NCBI GenBank assembly: GCA_022225965.2
Contig: JAKJXP020000011.1
Location: 558,001 to 622,000, forward strand
Direction of reading: 5' to 3'
Source of the DNA: Diatrype stigma
Taxonomy: Eukaryota; Ascomycota; Sordariomycetes; Xylariales; Diatrypaceae
DNA length: 64,000 nucleotides
Within the stretch, counting starts at the first letter, position 1; each line of letters opens with the position of its first letter. Below the pieces are notes generated by a model. The model was given only the letters and a program-made list of their open reading frames with translations. It did no database searches and was not told the origin of the DNA. Made by a program: the position numbers and the translations under genes. Below are positions 44,911 to 55,239 of the stretch, piece by piece.

Positions 44911-46286
44911 TCATCCATCCTCCCACTGCTTCTCGGGCGCCAACCCCTGGACCAGATTCTGCAGGTTCAGCCGCGTGCTGTACAGGATGTTCTCCGTGAA
45001 GCCGACCTGCCTCACAGCGTCCCCGCCCTTGCCCTTGCCCTTGCCCTTACCTTTGTCGATGATGTCCGAGTCGCCGAGGACCCTACCCCGGGGCCGGTGG
45101 TGCATGAACAGGCCCGGGACGAGGCCGACGCAGCGCATTCCCAGGTGGCGCTCGCGGCACAGGTCGCTCATGTGGAAGTCGAAGGTGGTGGGCTGGTCGG
45201 CCACGCCGAGGTACAGGAGCGCCTTGCGGGCCCCCGCCCGGCTCAGCGCGTACGCGAACGTGCAGATCGTGTCCCCCCGCGGCACGTACGCGATCCGCGT
45301 CCGCTCCGGGTACTCGTCCCAGCTGAACGACCCGTTCTGCAGCAGGTGCCGGTGCCGCGCCACCGTCGCGTCGTCGTGCAGCAGCACCATCGCCTCGTCC
45401 CGCGCCGCGCTGAACCGCGTGATGCACGCCCCCAGCCACAGCAGGTCCCAGTGCTGCCCGTACGGGCTGGCGCTGCGGCTGTCGTCACTTTCTGTTGGCG
45501 GCAGGTCGTCGTCGGGATCCAGCGGCGCGTTCTGATCGTCGTCGTTGTCGTCGCCATCACCGATACTCTCGCCGCGAGCCTGGCCGCGGTGGTCCTGGAG
45601 CGTCCGGGCGGCGCTCGCGAAGTCCGCGAGCTGCGACTTCAGGTGGGTGTCCCAGTCGGCGTCGTCCTCGAGGATCAGCACGGACGAGAGGTCCTCCTCG
45701 ACGGCGCGGCGGATCGCGTTGACGTGGCCCCGCCACGAGCCGAGGTTGGAGTCGAGCAGCTTCTCGCGATCCCAGCCCTATTGCGCATAGATCTGATTAG
45801 ATCAGGTCGTATCTTACCAATTATTCGGCTGAAGCCGCTGGCTTTCAACCGGCTGATGGCGGGTGGTCGGGGTCGACTTACGGCGGGGACGGCCTTCTCC
45901 GAGATGCTCGAGCCCAGCACCCCGTCCACCCATGTGAGCTTGAAACCCGTCATCGCGGCCATCAGGCTCAGTGCGTCACGCTTGTCGGAGCGCTCGGGGA
46001 GGCCGACCACCATGACGCTCTCGAACTGTCGAGCAACGGGGTGGCTTGTTAGTTGTCTGTTGAAGAGGGATCCGTGTGGCTTACTTACGCCCAGAGTAGC
46101 ATTCGCTACGATATTCGGTATATCCAAGGTCGGTTCGGCTTTCGTGATTGGGGCCGGGGTCGATGTGGGCGAGCTCCATGTCAGGTTCACTCTGTTCAGG
46201 AGGAATATGGTGTTGAGCAGCCCTAGAGTAATGCAGACAATGATGGCGCCCCTCGGCCACGTATAGGCAGGATTGTCGAAGAACAT
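44911..46286 (-). CDS. Glycosyltransferase family 25 (LPS-biosynthesis-like) protein
   Basis: Three exons on the minus strand (46286-46089, 46025-45882, 45777-44911) join in phase over GT-AG introns of 63 and 104 nt to a 402-aa protein. The first in-frame ATG (46286) begins MFFDNPAYTWPRG, followed by a signal anchor (IIVCITLGLLNTIFLLN), giving a type II Golgi-type topology. The catalytic region has VMVVGLPERSDKRDALSL, then WVDGVLGSS, then DSNLGSWRGHVNAIRRAVEE, and the metal-binding LILEDDADW (EDD about residues 151-153), all hallmarks of GT25. A KGKGKGKGKG run lies near the C-terminus. The family uses UDP-sugars; donor and acceptor are unknown for fungal members. Intact. Confidence 0.88.
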
Positions 46287-47317
46287 GATGTCCAGACACT
46301 CACACTGACCGTTCGATGAATAGGTGAAACAGCAAAGAAGCGACGGCAGGACCGCGATGACCAAATAAATATATTCTTAATCAATATAGGGAAGCAGGCT
46401 TGAAAGGGGATTCCTCTCAATGCAACGATGTCGGGTCGGTCAGTTGGTTCGTTTTCTTGTCGGCAGTTGGAGGAATCGGGCCATTGCTCATTGCTAGAGA
46501 TGGCACGACAGTTCGCGGCGGTCACCATCATCCCACCTTCCTACCTGCTACGTGAATGCTCACATTACACGAAGCACCTATATGTGGCATTAGCTCACTG
46601 TCATGCCTGGACGGTCGTACCTGAACGGCAACAGAATCACTGGATTGGCCGTCGCCGCGTTGTATGTCCTGCCACCCAGTAGCTACACCAGATCGCGTAC
46701 CAAGGCCGTAGTCGTTCTACTTGTACAGGTTCTACTTGTACAACGGCTTGGGGCTAAGTTAAGGGGACGGGCCAGCTTCCAGGCTTCGTGCATAATATGT
46801 AACGAGTTATACGTGTAAAGACTTATCTATTGGGTTTACTGTGTGCACCTTCCATCTGCTGTTTATAGGCTGTAGGCACCTGTATCTATAGCTTTGGAAC
46901 CTGGGAAGAGACGAGCGAGCCCCCTATTTTCCAGCCCTAATCTATCTTAGGAATAGCGTGCGTCACTTCTGGGGCTATAAGCCCCGATAGTCATGTCCAT
47001 ATATTATACCTATCATCGTCCCTTAAGCTTATCTTCCCCTTACATCACATTTGGAAATTTCTATGGGAAGGAAAGGTGGGGTGGATTTAGCATATAACAA
47101 ATAGCTCTCATCATATATCTGTAGTTATATACAGTGCGAGGGCACGGGGAGAAGGATCATGGTCCATCTACATCTTACAAGTTTCCTGTTGCGAATAGGG
47201 GGCTCCTATTGGGGATAAGGCTAGCCCGATAAGGACCCTTGCACTGAATCGGTATATGAGCTATCCGAAGGTGCCTTCTGTATATAAACTGCAATCTCTA
47301 CAGCATTAGACCTAGAG
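46287..47317. other. Intergenic region, no gene recognised
   Basis: About 1 kb with only short frames; contains the promoter of the GT25 gene (minus) and the 3' side of the bZIP gene (minus). GTTCTACTTGTACA is duplicated at about 46713-46743. Confidence 0.45.
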
Positions 47318-48398
47318 TCAGGCATCATGGACAACAAATGGCTCCTCGCCTTTCTTCATCCGCCACCGATTTGTCGCCTCTAACGCCCCGGGCAATCGTT
47401 GAAATAACCAGCCCCATTTCCTCAGAAATCCTTCCGACATCTCCCACCCGGTGATGTCCCAAGGCGGCGACCACGCGATGATCCCGCGCCGCTCGACCTC
47501 ATCGTCGGGAAAGCCTTCGAACAGCCCGCCGATGCAGTCGGCCCACAGCTCGTCCTCGTCGAAGGTGCCGGCAGCCCGGATCAGGCGGTCTCGCCCCTCA
47601 GGACAGGGGAACATATCGATCCAGTCACCGTGCGGCACCGTTTGCTGCAGGACGGTGGGCAGTAGTGTGGGAGGAAGTCGTTCGGGCTTGGTAGGGTAGG
47701 GCAGAACGTGGACCAGTTCCTCGCCACAGTCGAGCGGCGTGACGAGGATGCCCGAGATGAGACTGCGGTTGACAGCCAGGGCGCGGAGGGCGTTGAATTG
47801 GAGGAGTGTGATGAGATGGTCTCCGCAGAGGGGAAAGACGGTGCTTAACCGCCCTTTTCTATTTCTAGATTTATCTGGCAGTAAGGGACTTCTCGCATTG
47901 TACAGTTGCTTGATACGGGAAGCTGGGACGGCGGAGACGGATTGCTGCTCCATATCCCAGCATTCTACCAGCGCTTCTTCTGATCTGATCAGTCTCCCGG
48001 TTGCGTTTTCACTGGATGTTGCTTCGCCTTTTCTTGTCAGGGCTTTGCGTTTTCCTACTACACTGTGAGTTTCGATAATCCGCTACCCACCCCTTGATCG
48101 GACTGGCCCTGACTCCCGGTCCCTAATTCGGACAGAACAGAAGAAGAAAAAGTCTTATTGACTTACGGTATGCCCTTGTATTCAGTCTAGTTTGTGCTCG
48201 TCTGCGTGCTGCAGCATCCTTGGTCCCGGTCCAGTCATCTTCCCTGCCCATCGCCTGTACGCGGTGAGCAAGTCATGCCTGCCAGAGGTTGAGGCCTGGA
48301 GGCGGCCTGATACGTACCTCGGCCAACTGCGGCATCAATGCGAGTTGGATGCGCGCATGCGTTTCTATTGAGCTGGTAGGCTGATACGTACTAGACAT
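47318..48398 (-). CDS. bZIP transcription factor with DUF3425 domain
   Basis: Three exons (48398-48318, 48254-48167, 48054-47318) join over introns of 63 and 112 nt to about 301 aa. Residues about 41-59 are a bZIP basic region (AARRRAQTRLNTRAYRKRK; compare the fungal consensus with N-x-x-R-A-x-R), split by intron 2. The usual long leucine zipper is not evident. The C-terminal two thirds match DUF3425: WIDMFPCPEGRDRLIRA, then FDEDELWADCIGG, then WSPPWDITGWEMSEGFLRKW. Such proteins are nuclear regulators of stress or metabolism. It is divergent from a short-chain dehydrogenase gene, and the 583-bp spacer carries a repeated motif, so it may control itself and that neighbour. An acceptor three bases upstream (TGTAG) would add one residue. 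Confidence 0.85.
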
Positions 48399-48483
48399 GA
48401 TGCTAGCGGACGTTGAAGATGTTGCGATGATGATATTGGTAATGAATGATGCAAGTGTCCCCGGCTCGGCTAAGGTAGTATAT

Positions 48484-48759
48484 GCAGCTTGCTCACAACG
48501 ACGACCACCGCGGTTTGACACTCGGAACCGGAGGAACTGATATGCTGACAGCAGCTGACTATCCCCATTCCGTAGTTGAGGCGCAGATAGACAGGGGGTT
48601 TTCAGCTCTTCTAGCGTCATGCAACCTGCTCACATCATGGACGCCCCACGCTTTATGCTGAATGCAGCTGGCTCACTCGCCCACACGGAATTCTCCTATT
48701 GGTCGTTCTCTTCAACATGTTTAAGGGTCATGCAGGTGGCTCACAAGCAGCTGGCTCAC
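48484..48759 (+). promoter_or_regulatory. Array of five GCAGSTGGCTCAC-like motifs in a divergent promoter
   Basis: Near-copies of a 13-nt motif occur at 48484-48496, 48621-48633, 48664-48676, 48732-48744 and 48747-48759, all in the same orientation. Most extend to an ATGCAG...CTCACA core. A sixth partial copy (GCAGCTGACT) is at 48551. They lie between the bZIP start (48398) and the dehydrogenase start (48982). Repetition at irregular spacing suggests a transcription-factor binding site; the factor is unknown. Confidence 0.6.
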
Positions 48760-48981
48760 GATATCTGATGCTCAAGCATTGGAGGCTCAGAATGATATCC
48801 AATGACAAAAGGCAAATATGGAGGACATTGTTCAGAAAGGGCAATATAAAGATCGTAGCAACACCTTGAGTCCGACACATCTCTTTGTATCATCAATCAC
48901 ATAGAAAGCAATCCAAGACATCAAATCATCTGTATTTATCAGTTGCACCTTGACAAGCTAGCTCAAGTACCCCCTTTCAAG

Positions 48982-50020
48982 ATGACGTTCCAACCCGACG
49001 CTCTCCCCGATCTCAACGGCAAAGTATTTATAGTCACAGGTGGGAATTCCGGCATGTAAGTCTCCCGTCTCACCAGGCAGCCCGAATCCCTGTTGATCTG
49101 ATTTGATCTAACCCGACCACAGAGGCTATTACACCGTAGCCCACCTAGCAGAACACGGCGCCCACGTTTACATGTGCGCCCGATCCCCAAAGAAGGGCAC
49201 GGCAGCGATCGCCGACATCAAGAAAATGCACCCCTCAGCAAACATCGACCTCCTGCAGATGGACCTCATGGACCTCGCCAGCGTCGTCGCGGCGGCCCAG
49301 CACTTCCTCACCCTCGAAACCGCCCTGCACGGCCTGGTCAACAACGCAGGCATCATGGCGACGCCCTTCGAGACAACCAAAGACGGCCACGAGGCCCAGT
49401 GGCAGACCAACTACCTCGCGCACTGGGTCCTGACGGAGCACCTGCTCCCTCTGATGCTGCGGACCGCCCAGGACAAGGCGCTGCCGCCCGGCAGCGTGCG
49501 CATCGTCAACCTCACCTCGTCGGGCCACTTGGGCGCGCCCAAGGGGGGCATCCATTTTGAGGACCTGGCGCTCAAAGAGAGCGGCGGCCCGTGGACGCGG
49601 TACGGACAGAGCAAGCTCGCCAACATCCTGCACACCAAGACCCTGCACACGACGTACGGCCCCGGCTCTCCCAGCGCGCGGAACGGGGACGGCGAGATCT
49701 GGGTCTCGTCCGTGCATCCGGGCTTGGTGGAGACGAACCTCGTCACGCCGGCGGAGGGGCCGGGTTGGGACATGGCGACTGTTTTCTCGGGCCTGCGCAA
49801 GTTTGGATTGATGTACCCTGCCGACAAGGGGTCGTGGACCAGCTTGTGCTGTGCGGCGAGTCCCGATATGAAGGCGGAGCAGAGCGGCGATTATTGCGAA
49901 ATCTTCCGGCGGTGTGGGGAGCCGAGGTGGCAGAGCGGTCCGGCGAAGGATGGGAAGCTGGCAGAGAGGTTGGAGGCGTGGACTAGGGAGGCGATGAGGA
50001 AGGAAGGGTGGGTTCAGTAA
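48982..50020 (+). CDS. Short-chain dehydrogenase/reductase (retinol-dehydrogenase-like)
   Basis: NAD(P)-dependent oxidoreductase of the SDR superfamily, 323 aa. Exons 48982-49055 and 49123-50020 join over a 67-nt GT-AG intron placed inside the cofactor motif, restoring TGGNSGIG (residues 19-26). NNAGIM and the catalytic Ser (NLTSSGH) and YxxxK (RYGQSKLAN) are intact, followed by VHPGLVETNL. The layout, with an insert such as PKGGIHFEDL before the catalytic Tyr, is like WWOX/retinol-dehydrogenase-type fungal SDRs. It shares a promoter region with the bZIP gene upstream. The substrate is unknown. Confidence 0.92.
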
Positions 50021-50284
50021 TGGCGTCAAATGTTTCAGTGATTCTCAATTGCATTAATAGATTTATCTTTTTAGAGGTTCGCCCGCCCCTATAGGACCCG
50101 TCCCATGTGCGATCGTGGCATCGTGAAAGGTATTCCCAGAGATTTGTTCCGCCATGCGCCAAGCTCTCTCTTGGCGCGGCATTATATCATTGTTCGCCCG
50201 AGAAATTTCAGTTCGTGATTGACTCGTATCTCCAGAGCTTGCCAGTGCTAGGCTATACAAGGACTTTCCTTCTTCTGACCTGTG

Positions 50285-51660
50285 TTATTGGGCAGAATCA
50301 CTCAAAGTCAAATTCGTATATCTTGCGAACGGCTGTCGGGGATGACTGAGGCTTTGAAATGGGATGGCTGAGGGGGTTTCGGCTATTATGGCCTTTTTTC
50401 TCTTTCCCAATGGCAACGATCTTATTATCCAAGAAAGGAATCGAGACTCCTGAAATCCCTCGTGCAAGACCTGCGGCGTTGAGGGGAGGCAAAAGACTAA
50501 AAGACCGCAGGTCACTTCGGAAAGCAAGCATAGTTCCGAGGCTGGTAAGAGGTTGAAGGTTACGTCGCGATCCTGCCAATATCTGAACCACACGACTAGT
50601 CGACAGGCGGACGCAGTGCAAGCACTATAGTACGTCAGCTGACCCAACTGGGAGAACAAAGCCCAAGGGATACGAGAAATAGTAGTTCTCACAGCAACCC
50701 AATGCAGAACACCAGAGAGACGCTGATCTTTCGGCTCGTAGACATTTGCAGCTGCCAAATGACGTGTTGCGGAAGCAAAAGTATAATGATATCTGAAAGG
50801 ACAACGCAGCAAGTAAGAAATATTCTTAAAGGGTCGAAGTCGAAGTCGGAGCATTTCCCCCCCTGGACAGTGAAGTCCCATAGCTTCCGAGTTGGAATGC
50901 ATATGAGGTTCGTAGCGAGGGTTGCTACGAGAAATATTAGGATACCTAGAACTAACACGATGTAGCATGACCAGCGCAAAGTATTGTGTATTCCCCTTGG
51001 AGCAAATATCCGCGTCCAATCTAAGAGAATGGCTGTCTTGACACCAAATATGCCGACATTGTATAGATTGTTGCAAATATACTCAGCCTAGCACATGTAA
51101 GTGATATCTTGAAAAGGAGAGGGTAGCCGAAGAGGTCAATACTTACAAACCAAACGTCAGAGTAGTCTCTCCATGTCAGATCCCACACGTGAACAAATGC
51201 GCTGACACCTGAGATACTAGGATACATGTAGCAGGCAAGCGTGGCCCAGATAGCCTGGTCTTGTTAGACCTTTACAAATATATTGAGGGAAAAGAGCTGT
51301 TCGAGCCCATAGTTCATCAGGTTCGTGTACTTACGAATGACACGACCCCTATATCTAAGACACGTGGACATGCATCAGAGATAAAGGTTTCCAAAGGCAG
51401 ACAGGAAAAGGCCCTTACTTACAGTCTTCGATCCCGACCTTCTTGATGATGGAGATTCTGGAATAAATTCGTATCATCGCAACTGTGATGCCAATGGCCA
51501 GGTTCACGGAAATGATGGCATAGCTGATCATGTTTCTGTTGGGCGGGTTATCGAGGTTCTGCGCCACCCCCGGAGGCGGCTGCATCACTGGTGAGTTTAA
51601 GGCTATCTCCTGCTCGTGTGGTGAGAGGTAGGGTATCTCCGCTGCGGTGTAGTTATTCAT
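50285..51660 (-). CDS. Fungal rhodopsin-domain integral membrane protein
   Basis: Five exons (51660-51423, 51354-51335, 51254-51147, 51087-50693, 50624-50285) join in phase over GT-AG introns of 68, 80, 59 and 68 nt to 366 aa; exon 2 is only 20 nt. Seven membrane helices are expected: the first is MISYAIISVNLAIGITVAMI, then EDYIGVVSF, then AIWATLACYMY. Later family marks are AEYICNNLYNVGIFGVKTAI, the Cys-containing loop before LRIFLTCCVVLSDIIILLLP, and the last-helix region VTFNLLPASELCLLSEVTCG. The family is widespread in filamentous ascomycetes with many paralogues; function is mostly unknown, and no retinal-binding Lys is apparent. The reading frame is intact, unlike the truncated relative at 9175-9593. 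Confidence 0.9.
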
Positions 51661-53480
51661 GATTAATTGGTTGATGGGGTTAAAGTGATTTTGCTCTCAA
51701 GTAAAAGACCGAAGAGAAATACGCAAGTAGATCATGGTTTCAAATTCAACGGCAACAGATTTACAAGATGAGCAAGCAGATTACGGGGGAAATGTTTTAA
51801 CGCAGCCCTGAGGTAATATGAATAGCATAGCCCGCTCGTAGCCAAGAAAAGGGCTTCCCGCATGCTTGAGCTATGTTACACCCCGTACTGGCTCTAATGT
51901 GCTTAGCTGGCATGCTGGAATACCGACAGGTTGTCAGCGTGGTATGCAGGCATGCGCCTTTTCAGGTGGCTGGATCCTGATTAGACCGTATTGCAACGCT
52001 GACATGTACACAGCTCGGAAATCTTTACCCCTTCCGGAGAGCCTCGTGGAATGGGCGATAAACGGCACGTTTCATCGGGTTAGAAGATCATTGTGTAAGA
52101 ATATGTACTAACATGAGGCCAATATATCGCAAAGGCTCTGTAAAGTCCGGACGATACACATATCAATATAGACCAGAAATGATAAATGACATGCTGAAGT
52201 CGTGAATCATCCCATACATCAAGAGTCGAAGTAGCCTAGGCAACACCTTGTCCGCCTCAAATCGAAGGGAAGCGATCTTCCCTAAATATTATCTAATCGC
52301 TACCTCACGTCTTAGGACATACTTCACCGCAAGTCCGGTCAGTAAATTCTCTGTGACAAGGACAAGTACCAAGGGTCTGCTCAATGGTCGACACATCTCA
52401 TCTACTTGCGACAGGAAATCAAAAAGAGGTGTGGTAACGAGACAGCGCACTTGTTATCAGTTCTTCCTCATTCTACCAGCCTGGGAATATAAGCCTATGG
52501 TTCGTCGCTTCGTCGTCCAGACTCCAAATGGGGGGGTCAAAACTTCAGCAGCCGTGCCCAAGTGATGGCATGGTCGTATTATGCCAAATAGGGAATGCAG
52601 CCAGGCCTGGTTCCTGGAATACACACCAAACTTCAGGATTTATTGGAATACCTAATATAGCCGACAAATAATCGACGGTGGACAATGTGGAAGTCGGACA
52701 AGACAAGATACGTAGCTCTATTTACAATATATAATGGTCCCGTCGGTTTCCTGGACGGCTGCAGAAAATAGGTCGGTACGTTTCTAGCGACCCTATAAGA
52801 ATAGTTGGTCAGTTTGTTTTATACTTACAAGCGAGTATATACTTCTCGCATGTTATTGGAAATATTTGGCGCTAAAAGGGGTTGGATAGGAGATTTTGGG
52901 GTACATAATACAGCGATCGGCACATAGCGGTTTGACGCAAAATATATAGAGCTCTCCCGCTCCTTGGACTAGATAAAGTAGAAATCCGAGTAATGCGTTA
53001 GCAAGTTAGCATTTGCATTGTTCATTATATAAAAACAGGAAGGTGAGTAACCATGATGCCAAGGCCGTATTTCGTACGGAGTAGGATGGAGTAGGATTCT
53101 TGCTGACTGTCAAGTTTTAAATGGAAATGGAAATGCTTACTCGCTCAGCTGGGTGGGCTATTACTTGAGCACCGTTGATCGCCATTTACGACGTCCTGCC
53201 TCTTTCTATCGTCCGTATGCAATGCCGTACCGGTATCCCGTATGCCCTACAGTTAAGTGGGTTCCTTTAAGTTGCATCCACTCGCTCCTGTCGAAGATGT
53301 TTTGAACTGTTGATGGATTACCAGCATGCTAGCTTCACTGGAAAAACTTGGTTGGGAATAGTGCATAAATATATCGAAGATAGGAGGAAGCAGAAAACCA
53401 TTAAGCATTCAAAAAGGAGTACTGTGGTCTACTTTTACTACATCGAAACTCAACTCCTACCAATTCCATTATTGTAAATA
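51661..53480. other. Intergenic region, no gene recognised
   Basis: 1.8 kb of moderately AT-rich sequence with only short frames without family resemblance. Confidence 0.45.
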
Positions 53481-54563
53481 ATGATCAGGTTCATGGGTTC
53501 TGCCCCAATCACGTTATGCGCCTTGCTAGCTTTATATCATGGAGCGGCAATTGGTTTCGATATCGAAGGACCCTGGGATATAAACACGCCCGTCCACGAA
53601 ACGCTCACCCTCTCAGTTCTCATGCACTCAACCTTCGGCGCGAGTAAGGCTTACACCGTCGACGACGCCCCGCCGGACATCAAGGAGTTCTTCCGCGGCG
53701 ATATGTGGAACGACGACCCAGAGTGCCAGATGTTCGACGACGAGGAAGATGACAACTGGAACTTCTCGAGCGGCACGGTCTGGCTCTCCAAATTCACGGC
53801 CGCCCAGTACGGCGACTTCGACGAGGGCAACCTCATCGGCCGCAGCCACTTCTGGGACCTGCAGTTCCTGCACGCCATGGGCGCCGCCCTCGGCGAGCAG
53901 CCGGACGACACGCGTGCCAAGATCATGCTGTGGCTCGAGGTCGCGTACAAGCTATCCGTCGGTGGCGGGGGCATCGATGGCGCGGATGCCATCGGCGACG
54001 TGCCCGTCACGTCTGTTGTGAACGAGACGACCAGCTACCAGCTCTCAGACTTCTTCACGGCGACGAGTTCCCCGCGCAGCACCGACAGCCTGTCTTCGCT
54101 CTTCGCCTGCTCTACTCGGTACCGACATGTCGACGTCCAGCGCCGCGCGATCGGGTCCTGCTTGCACCTCGTGCAAGACTCGTTCGCCAGGGGGCACACT
54201 CGGCGCGTACTCCTCAATCCGGAAGACCTGGTTCCCAGTGTCAGCGGCAACGGGACGATAACTGAGTTCGCCCCTGGCAAGTACGCCGTGCTCGGCGCTG
54301 TCGAGAACTTCCACTCGTACGTGGATCAGGGGTCTGCGCACGCCGACGCCGACCACTGGGATTCGGATTGGCCGGACATGGATGCCGCCGAGCCCTCCTC
54401 GTTCGACCGCCTCTGGGGCGCCCGCGTGGCGCAGGAGAAGGGCGTCCGGCTTCTGGACTTCTGGCAGGCGGGGACGGCGTGGGAGGACGGCGTGGCGGAT
54501 TGGCTGCTAGGCGAGGTGTTCAACTTGTCGCCTAATGCCACATCGTCTGATAATACGGTCTAG
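53481..54563 (+). CDS. Secreted protein with zinc-phospholipase/HET-C-like His/Asp pattern
   Basis: Single-exon 360-aa protein with a signal peptide (residues 1-25, LCALLALYHGAAIG). The mature part opens with DINTPVHETLTLSVL (H39). It later has GRSHFWDLQFLHAMGAA, then IGSCLHLVQDSFARGHTRR, and ENFHSYVDQGSAHADADHWD. Clusters of His and Asp in helix-like spacing (HLVQDSFARGH) recall zinc-dependent phospholipase C, P1 nuclease and HET-C proteins, in which such residues bind zinc. This similarity is by eye and weak; a fungal family of unknown function is equally possible. Acidic, with several N-glycosylation sites. The gene is intact and stands alone. Confidence 0.55.
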   Translation: MIRFMGSAPITLCALLALYHGAAIGFDIEGPWDINTPVHETLTLSVLMHSTFGASKAYTVDDAPPDIKEFFRGDMWNDDPECQMFDDEEDDNWNFSSGTVWLSKFTAAQYGDFDEGNLIGRSHFWDLQFLHAMGAALGEQPDDTRAKIMLWLEVAYKLSVGGGGIDGADAIGDVPVTSVVNETTSYQLSDFFTATSSPRSTDSLSSLFACSTRYRHVDVQRRAIGSCLHLVQDSFARGHTRRVLLNPEDLVPSVSGNGTITEFAPGKYAVLGAVENFHSYVDQGSAHADADHWDSDWPDMDAAEPSSFDRLWGARVAQEKGVRLLDFWQAGTAWEDGVADWLLGEVFNLSPNATSSDNTV

Positions 54564-55239
54564 TCATGACATTGCGGCTCATCAAAGCAGTCTTGGTCTC
54601 AAGACTCTGATTAGGCATAATGGGAAGAGCTCAATGGGAATGGGGAAGACATGGCGAGGTTCATATGGGAATTCGATTTGCTTAAGTGTTTGGATGGCAA
54701 GATAGGCGCATTAGTCGAGCAATACAGATATATATGGTTATGGGTTATTGGATGCGGTCGAAGCAGAAAGAAGAATAGGGAATCCCATGTCGCGTACCAG
54801 CTTTAGCTCACACGCATCGTAGCATTCGGGTACAGTAGCCAGAACAGTCAGGGGTAATTATTGTCCATCGGCGAAGCTATTCCCGAGAATGGTGCATGTT
54901 AGCCGACAACACAGAATAGCAGATAAACAAACCAGAACAAATTCTTATTGGATGAGGCATTAGGTCTGCACTGCCGAAACGCGTCCTGTGTTCAATATGT
55001 CACAACAATCGCGTTCTCGCCTGGCAGGGCAGATCTATTCCCCACACGTAATGGTAGAGAACTCCACGAGAACCTCGCAATCTACCCTTTCCTTCTCTAT
55101 CAATAACAGCATAACGCTAGCAAATCACGGCGGCTAAGTCACTTTCTCAACCCGTTCGCCTTCTTTTCCTATTCTCACCCTCAGACGGGGCTGAGATCTC
55201 CCAGCATCTCTTAACTTCGTATTTGAGGAAGAGGAAGTT
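54564..55239. other. Intergenic region upstream of the HET gene
   Basis: About 675 bp with no recognised gene. Confidence 0.5.
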
